A DNA stretch of 51,478 nt from GCA-2687515 sp002687515 (lineage in GTDB: Bacteria; Pseudomonadota; Alphaproteobacteria; Rhodospirillales; UBA2165), in assembly GCA_030745835.1 (NCBI GenBank), contig JASLNU010000034.1, positions 1-51,478 on the forward strand, given 5' to 3'. How positions within the stretch are numbered: position 1 is the stretch's first letter; the number at the start of each line of letters is the position of its first letter. Below are positions 8,869 to 16,969 of the stretch, in pieces. The notes beneath the pieces were generated by a model. The model saw nothing but the letters and a program-made list of their open reading frames with translations, made no database searches and had not been told where the DNA came from. The position numbers were made by a program, and so were the translations under genes.

Positions 8869-10146
8869 GTGGGTTTCCACAGCCGGCCATACGCAACTTC
8901 CGTCGAAGCCGATGAAATGCTGGCCGCGCTCAATGACCGCTATGATTCCAGCAAGGGCCAATTCCTCGGCAAAATAACCCAGCGGCCCTGGACCAACCCG
9001 GCATTGCGGATATCCGTGACCAACCGCTGTAACCTTTCGTGCACCTACTGTTATGATAGAATCTACCAGCCGCCCTTGCGCGCCAAAAGCGACATGGATG
9101 CCGAACAGGTTCGGAACATATTCGCCCGCTATCCCAACCCGTCCTACGTGTTCGTCCTTGGCGGCGAGCCATTCCTCAACCCGGATGCGGTCATCGAAAT
9201 CCTTGATGCTTGCCCATCCCGGATGACCATTTCATCGAACGGCCAGCTGTTTAACCCTGACGTCGAAGCGGTCCTGGCCGCCATTGCCAAACGATTGCGA
9301 AGCGGGCGCCAGACCCTGTTGCAGATATCGTCGGAAGAGGGCGGCAAATCGACGGAACGGGGCACGACGGATAACGAAGGGTTGCTCCTGAAATTCGCCG
9401 GGGCGTTGGATGGACGGATAAAAATTAAATTCACCATGACCGAGACCGATGTCCCGGAGATCGAAAATATAGCGTCCTGGTATTGGCGGCGGTCGCTGCC
9501 GGTGCAATTCGATTTTGCCGACGGCGGCCATGGCGATGGACGCGACCAGGACATCTCGGAAGACAACGCGAAACGGGTCCATGAATTCACCCGCCGGGCG
9601 CTGGACGCGGCCTTCGATGAGTGGGTGCCCGCCGATGGCGCCGATTCCTGGCCGTTGCGGCGCATCAAGACGCTCCTCAATGTGATCTTCCCGCGCGCCA
9701 TCATGCAGGTGATGAAGGGATTTCCGGTCCATTCGGCCTGCGGTATCCTGGGACATTCGATTTATTTCGGCCCTTCGGGCGAAGCAGCCCCATGCCATCG
9801 CTGGCGCCAGCATCAATACAAACATCCCGGCGACAGCGAAAACCTGACCGAGGAAATCCGCCAGTTTCATAGCGATGTCGGCGCCGATGCCATGGCGGCT
9901 TGCGAAACCTGCCAGTGGCGGGCGTCGTGTGGTGGCGTCTGCCCGGCGGTCATGAATATTTATGGGCCCGGCGCCATTGCCGGAAGATGCAAGTTCCAGG
10001 GCGCCCTGACCGATGCAACGTTCGGCTTCATTATGGACCGGAAATACGAGGATGACCCAAGGCATGCGGCATTTCTGGATCATGTTATTTCGCAGTCTTC
10101 CTTCGAAGCGTTACTCGATTCCGACCGCATCCGCGCCGCCTCGTGA
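8869..10146 (+). CDS. Radical SAM/SPASM peptide-maturase-like protein
   Basis: 425 residues, start GTG at 8869 with GGGG about 9 bases upstream. The radical SAM cluster motif is C54-NLS-C58-TY-C61, followed by GGEPF at 98-102. The C-terminus carries a complete seven-cysteine SPASM pattern: C291, C309, then C345-x2-C348-x5-C354-x3-C358, and C374. Two auxiliary iron-sulfur clusters are therefore expected. Such enzymes usually install crosslinks or other changes in ribosomal peptides. There is no N-terminal PqqD-like recognition domain; a candidate one is fused to the glycosyltransferase at 10593-12383. A Cys/Gly-tailed peptide gene lies 77 bp downstream and is the probable substrate. An anSME role (sulfatase activation) is less likely given this context. 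Confidence 0.88.
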   Translation: MGFHSRPYATSVEADEMLAALNDRYDSSKGQFLGKITQRPWTNPALRISVTNRCNLSCTYCYDRIYQPPLRAKSDMDAEQVRNIFARYPNPSYVFVLGGEPFLNPDAVIEILDACPSRMTISSNGQLFNPDVEAVLAAIAKRLRSGRQTLLQISSEEGGKSTERGTTDNEGLLLKFAGALDGRIKIKFTMTETDVPEIENIASWYWRRSLPVQFDFADGGHGDGRDQDISEDNAKRVHEFTRRALDAAFDEWVPADGADSWPLRRIKTLLNVIFPRAIMQVMKGFPVHSACGILGHSIYFGPSGEAAPCHRWRQHQYKHPGDSENLTEEIRQFHSDVGADAMAACETCQWRASCGGVCPAVMNIYGPGAIAGRCKFQGALTDATFGFIMDRKYEDDPRHAAFLDHVISQSSFEALLDSDRIRAAS

Positions 10147-10209
10147 GAATTAGTCATCGACTATCAAAAACAATTTTTTCGTGCTATGGTGTTCAATAAT
10201 CGAGATTTA

Positions 10210-10215
10210 AAGGAG
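10210..10215 (+). promoter_or_regulatory. Strong ribosome binding site of the Cys-Gly peptide gene
   Basis: AAGGAG lies about 8 bases before ATG 10224. The 77-bp gap after the radical SAM stop is AT-rich (CAATTTTTTCGTGC and AATAATCGAG) and may hold an additional promoter, which would allow the peptide to be made in excess over the enzyme. Confidence 0.6.
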
Positions 10216-10223
10216 TTGCCCAG

Positions 10224-10424
10224 ATGCCGGGATTTGAAACAAAGTCGGCGCCTCGCGGGGACCACGAAGAAACAACCCAGGCCGGACCGGCCGCAAATTT
10301 GACATCCGGACCGGAAGTTGCCTCGCTCGCAGGACGTAGAATTGCGGAATGGAAGGACCACCCGGAAGACATCCTGTCCGACTTCGGCCAGGAAGGCTGT
10401 GGCTGCGGTTGCGGCTGCGGCTAA
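10224..10424 (+). CDS. Putative RiPP precursor with C-terminal Cys-Gly repeat
   Basis: This 66-residue peptide begins MPGFETKS, runs through a charged leader-like stretch (RRIAEWKDHPEDILSDFG) and ends QEGCGCGCGCG, giving four cysteines strictly alternating with glycine. All four Cys codons are TGT or TGC, so it is not a selenoprotein as written. It is preceded by AAGGAG. The neighbouring radical SAM/SPASM gene and the downstream glycosyltransferase with a PqqD-like end suggest a modified peptide, for example thioether-linked, S-glycosylated or metal-binding. The leader/core boundary is probably near the DFGQEG stretch. I do not recognise a named family with certainty. Function is inference from layout and composition. 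Confidence 0.8.
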   Translation: MPGFETKSAPRGDHEETTQAGPAANLTSGPEVASLAGRRIAEWKDHPEDILSDFGQEGCGCGCGCG

Positions 10425-10442
10425 ATTGATTGGGCCGCGTTT

Positions 10443-10574
10443 CTGAATATTCTCTTTTTTGGCAAGTACCCGCCCGTTCAGGGTGGCGTTTCAACGCAAA
10501 GCTATTGGCTTACCCATGGGCTGGCAAAGGTCGGCCATCAGGTTCATGTGGTTACAAACGCCGCCGAAGCCTAA
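10443..10574 (+). pseudogene. Detached N-terminal piece of the glycosyltransferase (CTG start, ends in TAA)
   Basis: From CTG 10443 the frame reads NILFFGKYPPVQGG and then LAKVGHQVHVVTNAAEA, the standard beginning of a GT4-type glycosyltransferase, and stops at TAA 10572-10574. The same frame resumes at once and becomes the long open frame from ATG 10593. There is no ATG, GTG or TTG between the peptide stop (10422-10424) and this piece in that frame. CTG sits exactly where a family member would have ATG. Either the gene is damaged twice (start and nonsense change) or the assembly has errors. Use of CTG plus stop readthrough cannot be excluded. Confidence 0.7.
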
Positions 10575-10592
10575 CTTGACGCGCGTATTTTC

Positions 10593-12383
10593 ATGGCCGC
10601 TGCCGATTTGGACCGGCGCCAGGCGGATTACGGCGACGGCTCGGTCCATATCCACGAAACCGAGCCATGGGACCGAAGCCAATCCTACATTCCACGCGGC
10701 AACCCCGTTGTTTCCAAACTGGCATCCATCGGCCTTACCCTGGCTAAGAACCAATCTTTCGATGTGGTCTTCTCTTTTTACCTGGAACCCTATGCCGTTG
10801 CCGGGCACATGGTTTCCCAGGCCCTGAACCTGCCGCACGTGGTTCGAACGGCGGGCAGCGACGCCGGACGGCTGTGGAAGCAGCCTCAATTGAAGCCGCT
10901 CTATGATCTGGTGTTCCGTGCGGCGGCCTTCGTCTGGACGGGCAGAAGCACGGTGCAACAACTGGCCGCCGCCGGCATGGAAAAGGACCGGTTGCGGGGC
11001 GGGGCCGCCTTTGCCATTCCAGAAGAAATATTTTCGCCGGAGGGGCCGGCATTGGATGTCGCCGCCCTCACCCAAGAAATTAGTGACGACGCGGAATTCG
11101 CTCCCACTCAAATGGGCACCTTCAAGCCCGGCATCCGTTATTTCGGAATTTACGGAAAACCAAGGGAAAACAAGGGGCTGCATGATCTTTTGCAGGCCTT
11201 GGGCCGGCTGTCGGGATCGCCGACCGATTTCGGTTTGCTGATCATGGGGCAGATGGCCGCACGAGAACGCCCAGGCTTCGATGCATTGGTTAACGAATTG
11301 GGGATCGCCGGCCAGATCGTCCAAATCCCATTTCTGCCCCACTGGCGGGTTCCGGAATTTATCCGCCGGTGTGTCGCCGTCTGCTGTCTGGAACGTGATT
11401 TTCCGATTAAGATTCACCGCCCGGTGATTGCCCGCGAGGTCATGTTATGCGGCGGATGCCTGGTCGGATCGGCCGAAATCATCCGCAAGCTGCCGTCGCC
11501 GGAACGGCTGATCGATGGGTACAATTGCGTCGCCATCGAAGATGTCCACAATCACGATGACCTTGCCGCAAGGCTCGGCGCGATCCTCGACGAACCGGAG
11601 CGCGGCGCCGAAATCGGCAAGCGCGCCCGGGATTATGCGCTGGATCAGCAAAGGGACTGGCGCGGCGCCCAAGTCCTCGAGGGAATTCTTGCCGAAGCCT
11701 GCGGACAAAAAGACCACTCATCGGTCAAGCCGCCCGGCGCCAAGATGGATTGGGGCGATGTGCTGCTCGGCGCGCTGCCGGAAGAAAAAAAGCAAACTGT
11801 CCAAAAGGCCGTCAATTCAGCCCCGGGGACATTGGCGCGGATCGAGGAAATTCATACCGGCTTGAAGGCGCTGGCCGATGCCGGCGATAAGGCCTCTATC
11901 CCGATCATGGAAGCCGCCGCACTTGATCTATATATCAAGACCGCCGAAAACGAGTTTTCGGCCAAAGCCGGGACCGCCGCGGACGATCCACTCTTTCGCC
12001 TGGAATTTGACGGTTGGGCTCTGAGAAACGCCGATATCGGTGCTCTCGTCCCACGCCAGTTTGGCGCCATCGAATGTTACCCATTTGAATATGATGCCAC
12101 CGATCTTCTCGAAGCCCGCGCCAGGGGAAAACTTCCGGCGGACCTCAAATCCGGCCCCACCAATCTGGTAATCCTCAATCAAAGCGGGGCCGAGGCGATC
12201 CGCATTTTTGTGATTGATGATTTTTCCGCCGGAATTCTGAAACTTTGCGCGGGACAATTTCCGGTCTCGGCAATCGCCGGCCAATTGGATGATCACCGGA
12301 ACCCAGACCGGAATTTGGAAACAGGGATCGTCGAAGTTGTCGAGTCATTGCTCGCGACCGGGCTGATCAAGCTCGGCAAATAA
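10593..12383 (+). CDS. GT4-like glycosyltransferase with PqqD-like C-terminal domain (N-terminus split off by an in-frame stop)
   Basis: The open frame has 596 residues; with the upstream piece the original protein was about 646. The first 390 or so residues are GT-B fold: VVRTAGSDAGRLW in the acceptor domain, FGIYGKPRENKGLHDLLQAL at the start of the donor domain, and REVMLCGGCLVGS near the nucleotide-sugar site. A middle region of unknown fold follows. The last 65 or so residues (ILKLCAGQFPVSAIAGQL, VVESLLATGLIKLGK) resemble the winged-helix PqqD/RRE fold that binds RiPP leaders. ATG 10593 has no clear ribosome site, which supports it being an internal Met. The gene is in the same frame as the peptide gene upstream. 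Role proposed: glycosylation of the Cys-Gly peptide, if the gene still works. Confidence 0.75.
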   Translation: MAAADLDRRQADYGDGSVHIHETEPWDRSQSYIPRGNPVVSKLASIGLTLAKNQSFDVVFSFYLEPYAVAGHMVSQALNLPHVVRTAGSDAGRLWKQPQLKPLYDLVFRAAAFVWTGRSTVQQLAAAGMEKDRLRGGAAFAIPEEIFSPEGPALDVAALTQEISDDAEFAPTQMGTFKPGIRYFGIYGKPRENKGLHDLLQALGRLSGSPTDFGLLIMGQMAARERPGFDALVNELGIAGQIVQIPFLPHWRVPEFIRRCVAVCCLERDFPIKIHRPVIAREVMLCGGCLVGSAEIIRKLPSPERLIDGYNCVAIEDVHNHDDLAARLGAILDEPERGAEIGKRARDYALDQQRDWRGAQVLEGILAEACGQKDHSSVKPPGAKMDWGDVLLGALPEEKKQTVQKAVNSAPGTLARIEEIHTGLKALADAGDKASIPIMEAAALDLYIKTAENEFSAKAGTAADDPLFRLEFDGWALRNADIGALVPRQFGAIECYPFEYDATDLLEARARGKLPADLKSGPTNLVILNQSGAEAIRIFVIDDFSAGILKLCAGQFPVSAIAGQLDDHRNPDRNLETGIVEVVESLLATGLIKLGK

Positions 12384-12429
12384 TAGCTCTCTACACCTCT
12401 TGTAAATCCTGAACAGGGAGGCACATCTC

Positions 12430-13260
12430 ATGGAAGATTTGAACGGCAAGGGCGCGTTTATCACCGGCGGTGCGTCGGGGATCGGGCTCGGCATGGCGCG
12501 CGCCTTCGCGGGCGCCGGCATGAAGGTGGCGATCGCCGATGTGGAGGCCGAACCCCTAAGAGTGGTGGAGGCCGAGTTGACGGCGCTGGGCACCGAATGC
12601 CTGGCGATCGAGATCGATGTGGCCGACCGCGATGCCATGCGCGCTGCCGCCGAAACCTGCGCCGGCGCCTTCGGCAAGCTGCATGTGCTGTGCAACAATG
12701 CCGGCGTCGGCGGCACCGGCGGTCCTCTGGATGAAGTTGAAGACGCCGACTGGGATTGGGTCCTGGGCGTCAACCTGATGGGCACCGTCAATGGCTTGCA
12801 GGCGTTCCTGCCGCTAATCAAGGAGCATGGAGAAGGCGGCCATGTGGTCAACACCGCTTCAATGGCCGGTCTCCGCGCATTTCCCCGGCGCGGCCAGGGC
12901 ATCTACATCACTACCAAGTTCGCGCTGGTCGGAATGTCCGAAGCCCTGGCCCCTGATTTAGAGCCCCACGGCATCGGCGTCACCGTCCTTTGCCCCGGCT
13001 TCATCAACACGCTGATCTTCAAGGCCGGGCGCAACCGGCCGGAAAAGTATGGCGGGCCGTTTGCGCGCGATGAAAACAACGAGCTTGCCGCCGGCGCCAA
13101 GAACGGCTTGGATCCGGATATCGTCGGCGATTTGATTGTGGGTGCGATCAAGGAAAACAAACTTTATGTCGTGACTCACGATAATGAGCGGCACATGGTC
13201 GAAACCCGCCACGCCAATATCATGGCGGCGTTTGACGAGGTGGCGGCGCGCGGGACCTAA
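12430..13260 (+). CDS. SDR-family NAD(P)-dependent oxidoreductase
   Basis: 276 residues with the classical short-chain dehydrogenase signatures. These are the cofactor loop TGGASGIG near residue 13, D38 after the second strand (AIADVEAEP, which favours NAD), NNAG near 95, and the catalytic Ser and Tyr-x3-Lys in NTASMAGL and YITTK. The AGGGAGG ribosome site is well placed. It lies 46 bp after the glycosyltransferase and only 3 bp from the convergent sulfatase end. The substrate cannot be read from the sequence. Membership of the peptide cluster is possible but unproven. Confidence 0.9.
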   Translation: MEDLNGKGAFITGGASGIGLGMARAFAGAGMKVAIADVEAEPLRVVEAELTALGTECLAIEIDVADRDAMRAAAETCAGAFGKLHVLCNNAGVGGTGGPLDEVEDADWDWVLGVNLMGTVNGLQAFLPLIKEHGEGGHVVNTASMAGLRAFPRRGQGIYITTKFALVGMSEALAPDLEPHGIGVTVLCPGFINTLIFKAGRNRPEKYGGPFARDENNELAAGAKNGLDPDIVGDLIVGAIKENKLYVVTHDNERHMVETRHANIMAAFDEVAARGT

Positions 13261-13263
13261 TCC

Positions 13264-14709
13264 CTATTCGTGCCCTTGGCCGGGCACCGGCGTGGCGCCG
13301 GGCGTTCCCGTGGTCAGCGCCTTATCGCGGCCGCCGAAAGATTCGATGAGCGCGTTCTGATCGTCCTTGGCCATGCGGTCGGCCTTTTCCGGATCGACGA
13401 TGGCGCGGAGCTCGGCCTCCAAGTCCCGCAAAGTTTCGGCGTAATCTGGATCGGCGGCCAAATCCGTCGTTTCTTCCGGATCGTTTTTCAGATCGAACAG
13501 TTCGGGATCGTAGCCCACATAATAGATCAGCTTGAAATCGCCGCGCCTCAGCATGAAGGCGCCGGTCGGCGACGAGGTGGCGTGGTATTCGCTGAAGGCA
13601 ATGCGCGCCGGGTCATCGTCTTCGCCGGCGATGGTCAACCAGGAGCGGCCCTTCAAATCCTTTTCCTCGCCCTTCGCTTCCAGCCCGGTGCCTTCGAGGA
13701 TGGTCTGATAGCTATCGAGCAGGCTGACGGTTGTCGCCGAAACCTTGCCTTCCGGAATATCGGGGCCGGCGGCGATCAATGGGATGCCGGCGCTTTCTTC
13801 ATACATGTTGGATTTGCCCCACATGCCGCGGGCGCCGACATTGTCGCCGTGATCGCTGGTATAAATAACCCGCGTATCCGCATCCAGGCCGAGGGATTCC
13901 AACCTGTCCAGAACGCGGCCAATCTGATCGTCGACGAAACTGCACAACCCGAAATAGGCGGCCACCGACATCAGGCGCCGCTCCGGCGTCAGATGCCGGT
14001 CAACTTGCATAAAATCATCCATCCGCTGCAGCCAGGGATGGCGCCTGAACCCAAGTTCCGGATCCAGCTTACGCGGCGGCAGGCTTTCGATGGGATACAT
14101 GGAATAGAATTCTTCGGGCACCACCAAGGGGAAATGGGGCGCCACGAAGCCGAGATAGAGAACCCAGGGCTTGCCGTCATCTCGCCGGGCGGCATCTTCC
14201 AGCCAGGCGCAGGCTTGATCGGCGATCATCCGGTCGTAACGGTTGTAGTTGGATTCTCCAGGGCCGATGTTTCTCAGCATCCTGGCCGGGCGTTCATCGG
14301 GCAACGGATCGCGCACCGATCCCCACACCTGGCCGATGCCGTCCATCACATGCATGGGTTCGATCTGCTTGCCGAACCCGGTCGCCAGATCGGCGTGCCG
14401 GTAATGCAGCTTGCCGATCGATTCGACGCGCAATCCTTGGTCCAGCAAACGGTGGCCCCAGCCCTTGATCTTGCCGTCATAGGGCGTGGCGTTGTCCCAA
14501 TAGCGGGTTTCATGGGTATAGCGCCCGGTGGCGAAGGCGGCGCGCGCCGGGATGCAGATCGGCGAATTGGTATAGGCGGCGCTGAAGCGGGTGCCGCGGG
14601 CGGCCAGCCGGTCCAGGTTCGGCGTTTTCACCTGGGCATGGCCATAGCAGCCGAGCATTTTCGGATTATGCTCGTCCGACATGATGTAAAGGATATTGGC
14701 GGGTTTCAT
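13264..14709 (-). CDS. Sulfatase (type I, formylglycine-dependent)
   Basis: 481 residues of the alkaline phosphatase superfamily. The activation motif C52-I-P-A-R56 should be oxidised to formylglycine. Metal-site segments are MSDEHNPK near the N-terminus and TSDHGDNVG near residue 300. It hydrolyses a sulfate ester; the context and length recall arylsulfatase A and choline-sulfatase relatives, but the substrate is unknown. No Sec signal is visible, so it is probably cytoplasmic. The start overlaps the tctA stop by ATGA, making it the last gene of tctC-tctB-tctA-sulfatase. This points to uptake of the sulfated compound followed by intracellular desulfation. No formylglycine-generating enzyme is evident in the window. 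Confidence 0.93.
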   Translation of the reverse strand: MKPANILYIMSDEHNPKMLGCYGHAQVKTPNLDRLAARGTRFSAAYTNSPICIPARAAFATGRYTHETRYWDNATPYDGKIKGWGHRLLDQGLRVESIGKLHYRHADLATGFGKQIEPMHVMDGIGQVWGSVRDPLPDERPARMLRNIGPGESNYNRYDRMIADQACAWLEDAARRDDGKPWVLYLGFVAPHFPLVVPEEFYSMYPIESLPPRKLDPELGFRRHPWLQRMDDFMQVDRHLTPERRLMSVAAYFGLCSFVDDQIGRVLDRLESLGLDADTRVIYTSDHGDNVGARGMWGKSNMYEESAGIPLIAAGPDIPEGKVSATTVSLLDSYQTILEGTGLEAKGEEKDLKGRSWLTIAGEDDDPARIAFSEYHATSSPTGAFMLRRGDFKLIYYVGYDPELFDLKNDPEETTDLAADPDYAETLRDLEAELRAIVDPEKADRMAKDDQNALIESFGGRDKALTTGTPGATPVPGQGHE

Positions 14710-16319
14710 CGGGGCGCGCCACCTTCTGGGAATCTTTTCTTGGCCGGGATGCGTTGCGGACGCCTGAAATAAATGACCACCAGAATGGCAATCAGGAAAA
14801 ACACCAAGGCGATGGGGCTTTTAAAGAAAAACCAGGGATCGGCGCCCGACGCGCTGAAGGCCCGGCGCAAGGCTTCTTCCAAATTGTTCGCCAAGATAAA
14901 CGAGATGACAAAGGGCAGGATGGAGATATCCAGCTTGCGCATCACGTATCCCAAAAAGCCGAAAAACACGGCCATATAAATGGCGATCATATTCGTGGTC
15001 TGGACGTAGATGGCGGTCAGGGTCAACAAAAGGATAACCGGCAGCAGGATTTGCTTCGGCACCTTGACCATGACCCCGGTCGCCCGCATGAAGACGCCGC
15101 CGATGGTCCAGTTCAGCATGTTGGCGAAGACCATGGTGGTAAACAGGCCGAAGGCGATCACCAATTCGGTGTTCAAGGTGTTTTCGGTAAAGCGGAAGAC
15201 GCTCGGCCCCGGATTGAAGCCGCCGATGCTTTCCGCCGCCAGGACCAGGAATACCGCCGACACGTTTCCGGGAATACCGAGGGAAAGGACGGGGATCAGA
15301 TTAGCGCCGGCGACCGAGGAGTTCGCCGCTTCGGTCGCCGCCACGCCTTCCGGCGCGCCCTCGCCGAACGCCGGCTTGCCCTTGTGTATTTTGCGGCCGC
15401 TGGCATAGCCGAGGGTCGCCGCCAGGGTCGAGCCGATGCCGGGCAGCGCACCGATGGCCGTGCCGATGACCGCCGAGGTTCCGATGAAAGGCAGGATGCG
15501 CCGCACATCCGCCCAACGCAGCTTGTTGTCGCCGCGCATGGTGGTTTGTTGAATTGCGGCGGAGGCGCGTTTTTCACGCCACATGTCGTCCAGCGCCTTG
15601 AACACCTCGCCGAGGATGAGAACCCCCAAGACCGCGGTGACGATGGGAAAGCCTTGGGACAGGGCATCGAGCCCAAGCGAAAGCCGGGGATAGCTGTCCT
15701 CACCGGTGGCGATAAAGGCGAAAAACATTCCGAGCAGCGCCGACAACAGGCCCTTGGCGACCGACGATCCGACCACCGTCGCGATGAACGCCAGCGACAG
15801 AATGATCAACGCCGCCTTTTCGGGAAAGCTTAGGTAGCGTTCGACGAACACCGCCAGGAACGGGGCGCTGGTGAACAGGATCAGATCGGAAAACGTATCG
15901 CCCGAAACGGACGAGAAATGCGCTACCCTGAGCGCCTTTCCCGCCTGCCCGTTCTTGGTCATCGGGTGCCCGTCGAAGGTGGTCATCAAGGCGTCCGGGG
16001 TGCCCGGCGTGTTAAACAGGATGGCCGGCACCGCTCCGCCGACCGTGGCGCCCTTCATGATGCCGACCAGGAATCCCATCACCGGCAACAACGCATCGGG
16101 CGTAAAGCCGAATATGGAGATCAGGATCGGCAGGGAAATCGCCATCGCCGAAGGGCCGCCCAGCCCCGGCGTCGCGCCGACGATGATACCGCCGAAAAAC
16201 CCGAAACAAACCATGACGATGGTGATCGATACGGGGATGCCGGCGACGGTAAAGGCCGGATTGCTGGTAAAAACCTCCAACACACCCAGCCAGACATAGT
16301 CGAAAACGCCGTACATCAC
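14706..16319 (-). CDS. Tripartite tricarboxylate transporter, large membrane subunit (TctA family)
   Basis: 537 residues, about 12 hydrophobic segments, with the Gly/Pro-rich signatures of TctA near the N-terminus (GIIVGATPGLGGPSAMAISL) and mid-protein (IGALPGIGSTLAATLGYASG). It forms the translocation channel together with TctB and takes cargo from the periplasmic TctC protein. ATGA overlaps join it both to tctB upstream and to the sulfatase downstream, so the operon is translationally coupled. The transported compound is likely the sulfatase substrate and not citrate; this is inference. Confidence 0.95.
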   Translation of the reverse strand: MMYGVFDYVWLGVLEVFTSNPAFTVAGIPVSITIVMVCFGFFGGIIVGATPGLGGPSAMAISLPILISIFGFTPDALLPVMGFLVGIMKGATVGGAVPAILFNTPGTPDALMTTFDGHPMTKNGQAGKALRVAHFSSVSGDTFSDLILFTSAPFLAVFVERYLSFPEKAALIILSLAFIATVVGSSVAKGLLSALLGMFFAFIATGEDSYPRLSLGLDALSQGFPIVTAVLGVLILGEVFKALDDMWREKRASAAIQQTTMRGDNKLRWADVRRILPFIGTSAVIGTAIGALPGIGSTLAATLGYASGRKIHKGKPAFGEGAPEGVAATEAANSSVAGANLIPVLSLGIPGNVSAVFLVLAAESIGGFNPGPSVFRFTENTLNTELVIAFGLFTTMVFANMLNWTIGGVFMRATGVMVKVPKQILLPVILLLTLTAIYVQTTNMIAIYMAVFFGFLGYVMRKLDISILPFVISFILANNLEEALRRAFSASGADPWFFFKSPIALVFFLIAILVVIYFRRPQRIPAKKRFPEGGAPR

Positions 16320-16909
16320 TGATCACCGTTGGGCGGCAGCAAAAGGTCTTCAAACGGCAGATCGAACAAGGCGGCGATAACCATGACCGCGCCTAAGGAT
16401 ATGCCGGCCAGCTTCCAGCTCGGCTTGTGCTCAACCATCGAAATGAAGCCGAAGATCATCACGAACCCGCCGCTGAAAAATCCTAGATATTTATAAGGAA
16501 CCGTGTCCCTTAGCTGCCGGTAAGAGCCGACCTCGGCGCCGGCCCAATTGGCCAGTTCGACGAATAGCGGCCCGGTCCACAGCATCAACAGGAAACTTGC
16601 GAAAAAGATGGCGAGGGCGGCCAGCATATATTGAACGCTTTCCCGGTCCAGAATATCGGGACCGCCCGGCTGCCGGTCGGCGCGGAGCTTCAACAATGCC
16701 TCGGCCACGAGCCAGATCGAGACCATCAAAACGCCGATGGCGATCATCGTCGGCGCCATCGCGTCGCCGATATTGGTGCGCCGGCGTTCGGTTTCGAGAA
16801 CACCCGATTCGATATCGGCGGGAATCCACAGGAACAGGGTAACGAGGGCAAATGCCAGGAAGAAAAGGCCGAGCGCCAAGGACCAATGATGCCGGTTCAT
16901 TGCGTGCAT
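16316..16909 (-). CDS. Tripartite tricarboxylate transporter, small membrane subunit (TctB family)
   Basis: 197 residues with four hydrophobic segments: an N-terminal one (LALGLFFLAFALVTLFLW), two in the middle (IAIGVLMVSIWLVAEALL and ALAIFFASFLLMLW) and a C-terminal pair. The size and layout fit TctB. Starts at 16909 and 16900 are both possible. It lies between the TctC-like and TctA-like genes, with a stable hairpin separating it from tctC. Confidence 0.9.
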   Translation of the reverse strand: MHAMNRHHWSLALGLFFLAFALVTLFLWIPADIESGVLETERRRTNIGDAMAPTMIAIGVLMVSIWLVAEALLKLRADRQPGGPDILDRESVQYMLAALAIFFASFLLMLWTGPLFVELANWAGAEVGSYRQLRDTVPYKYLGFFSGGFVMIFGFISMVEHKPSWKLAGISLGAVMVIAALFDLPFEDLLLPPNGDQ

Positions 16910-16940
16910 GTCAGCGGCGCATTCCCTCGATCGAAATTTC

Positions 16941-16962
16941 GGGGAGGAGCAAGCTCCTCCCC
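16941..16962. terminator. Intercistronic hairpin between tctC and tctB
   Basis: A perfect 10-bp stem with a 2-base centre (GGGGAGGAGC-AA-GCTCCTCCCC) lies 7 bp after the tctC stop. No T-run follows on the minus strand, so it is more likely an mRNA-stabilising or partial-termination element. Such elements commonly raise binding-protein levels over membrane subunits. Confidence 0.7.
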
Positions 16963-16969
16963 GTTAAAT

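Noticed and set aside
8869..10146. Radical SAM protein as an anaerobic sulfatase-maturating enzyme for the sulfatases at 13264 and 20864
   Set aside because: SPASM cysteines fit, but the gene is tied to a Cys-Gly peptide and glycosyltransferase and lies on the opposite strand from the sulfatase operons. A specific anSME signature was not recognised; a profile search would decide.
10224..10424. Cys-Gly peptide as a selenoprotein
   Set aside because: All repeat codons are TGT or TGC; there is no in-frame TGA before the TAA stop.
13270..14772. Plus-strand frame of 500 codons
   Set aside because: Antisense to a sulfatase with intact active-site motif.
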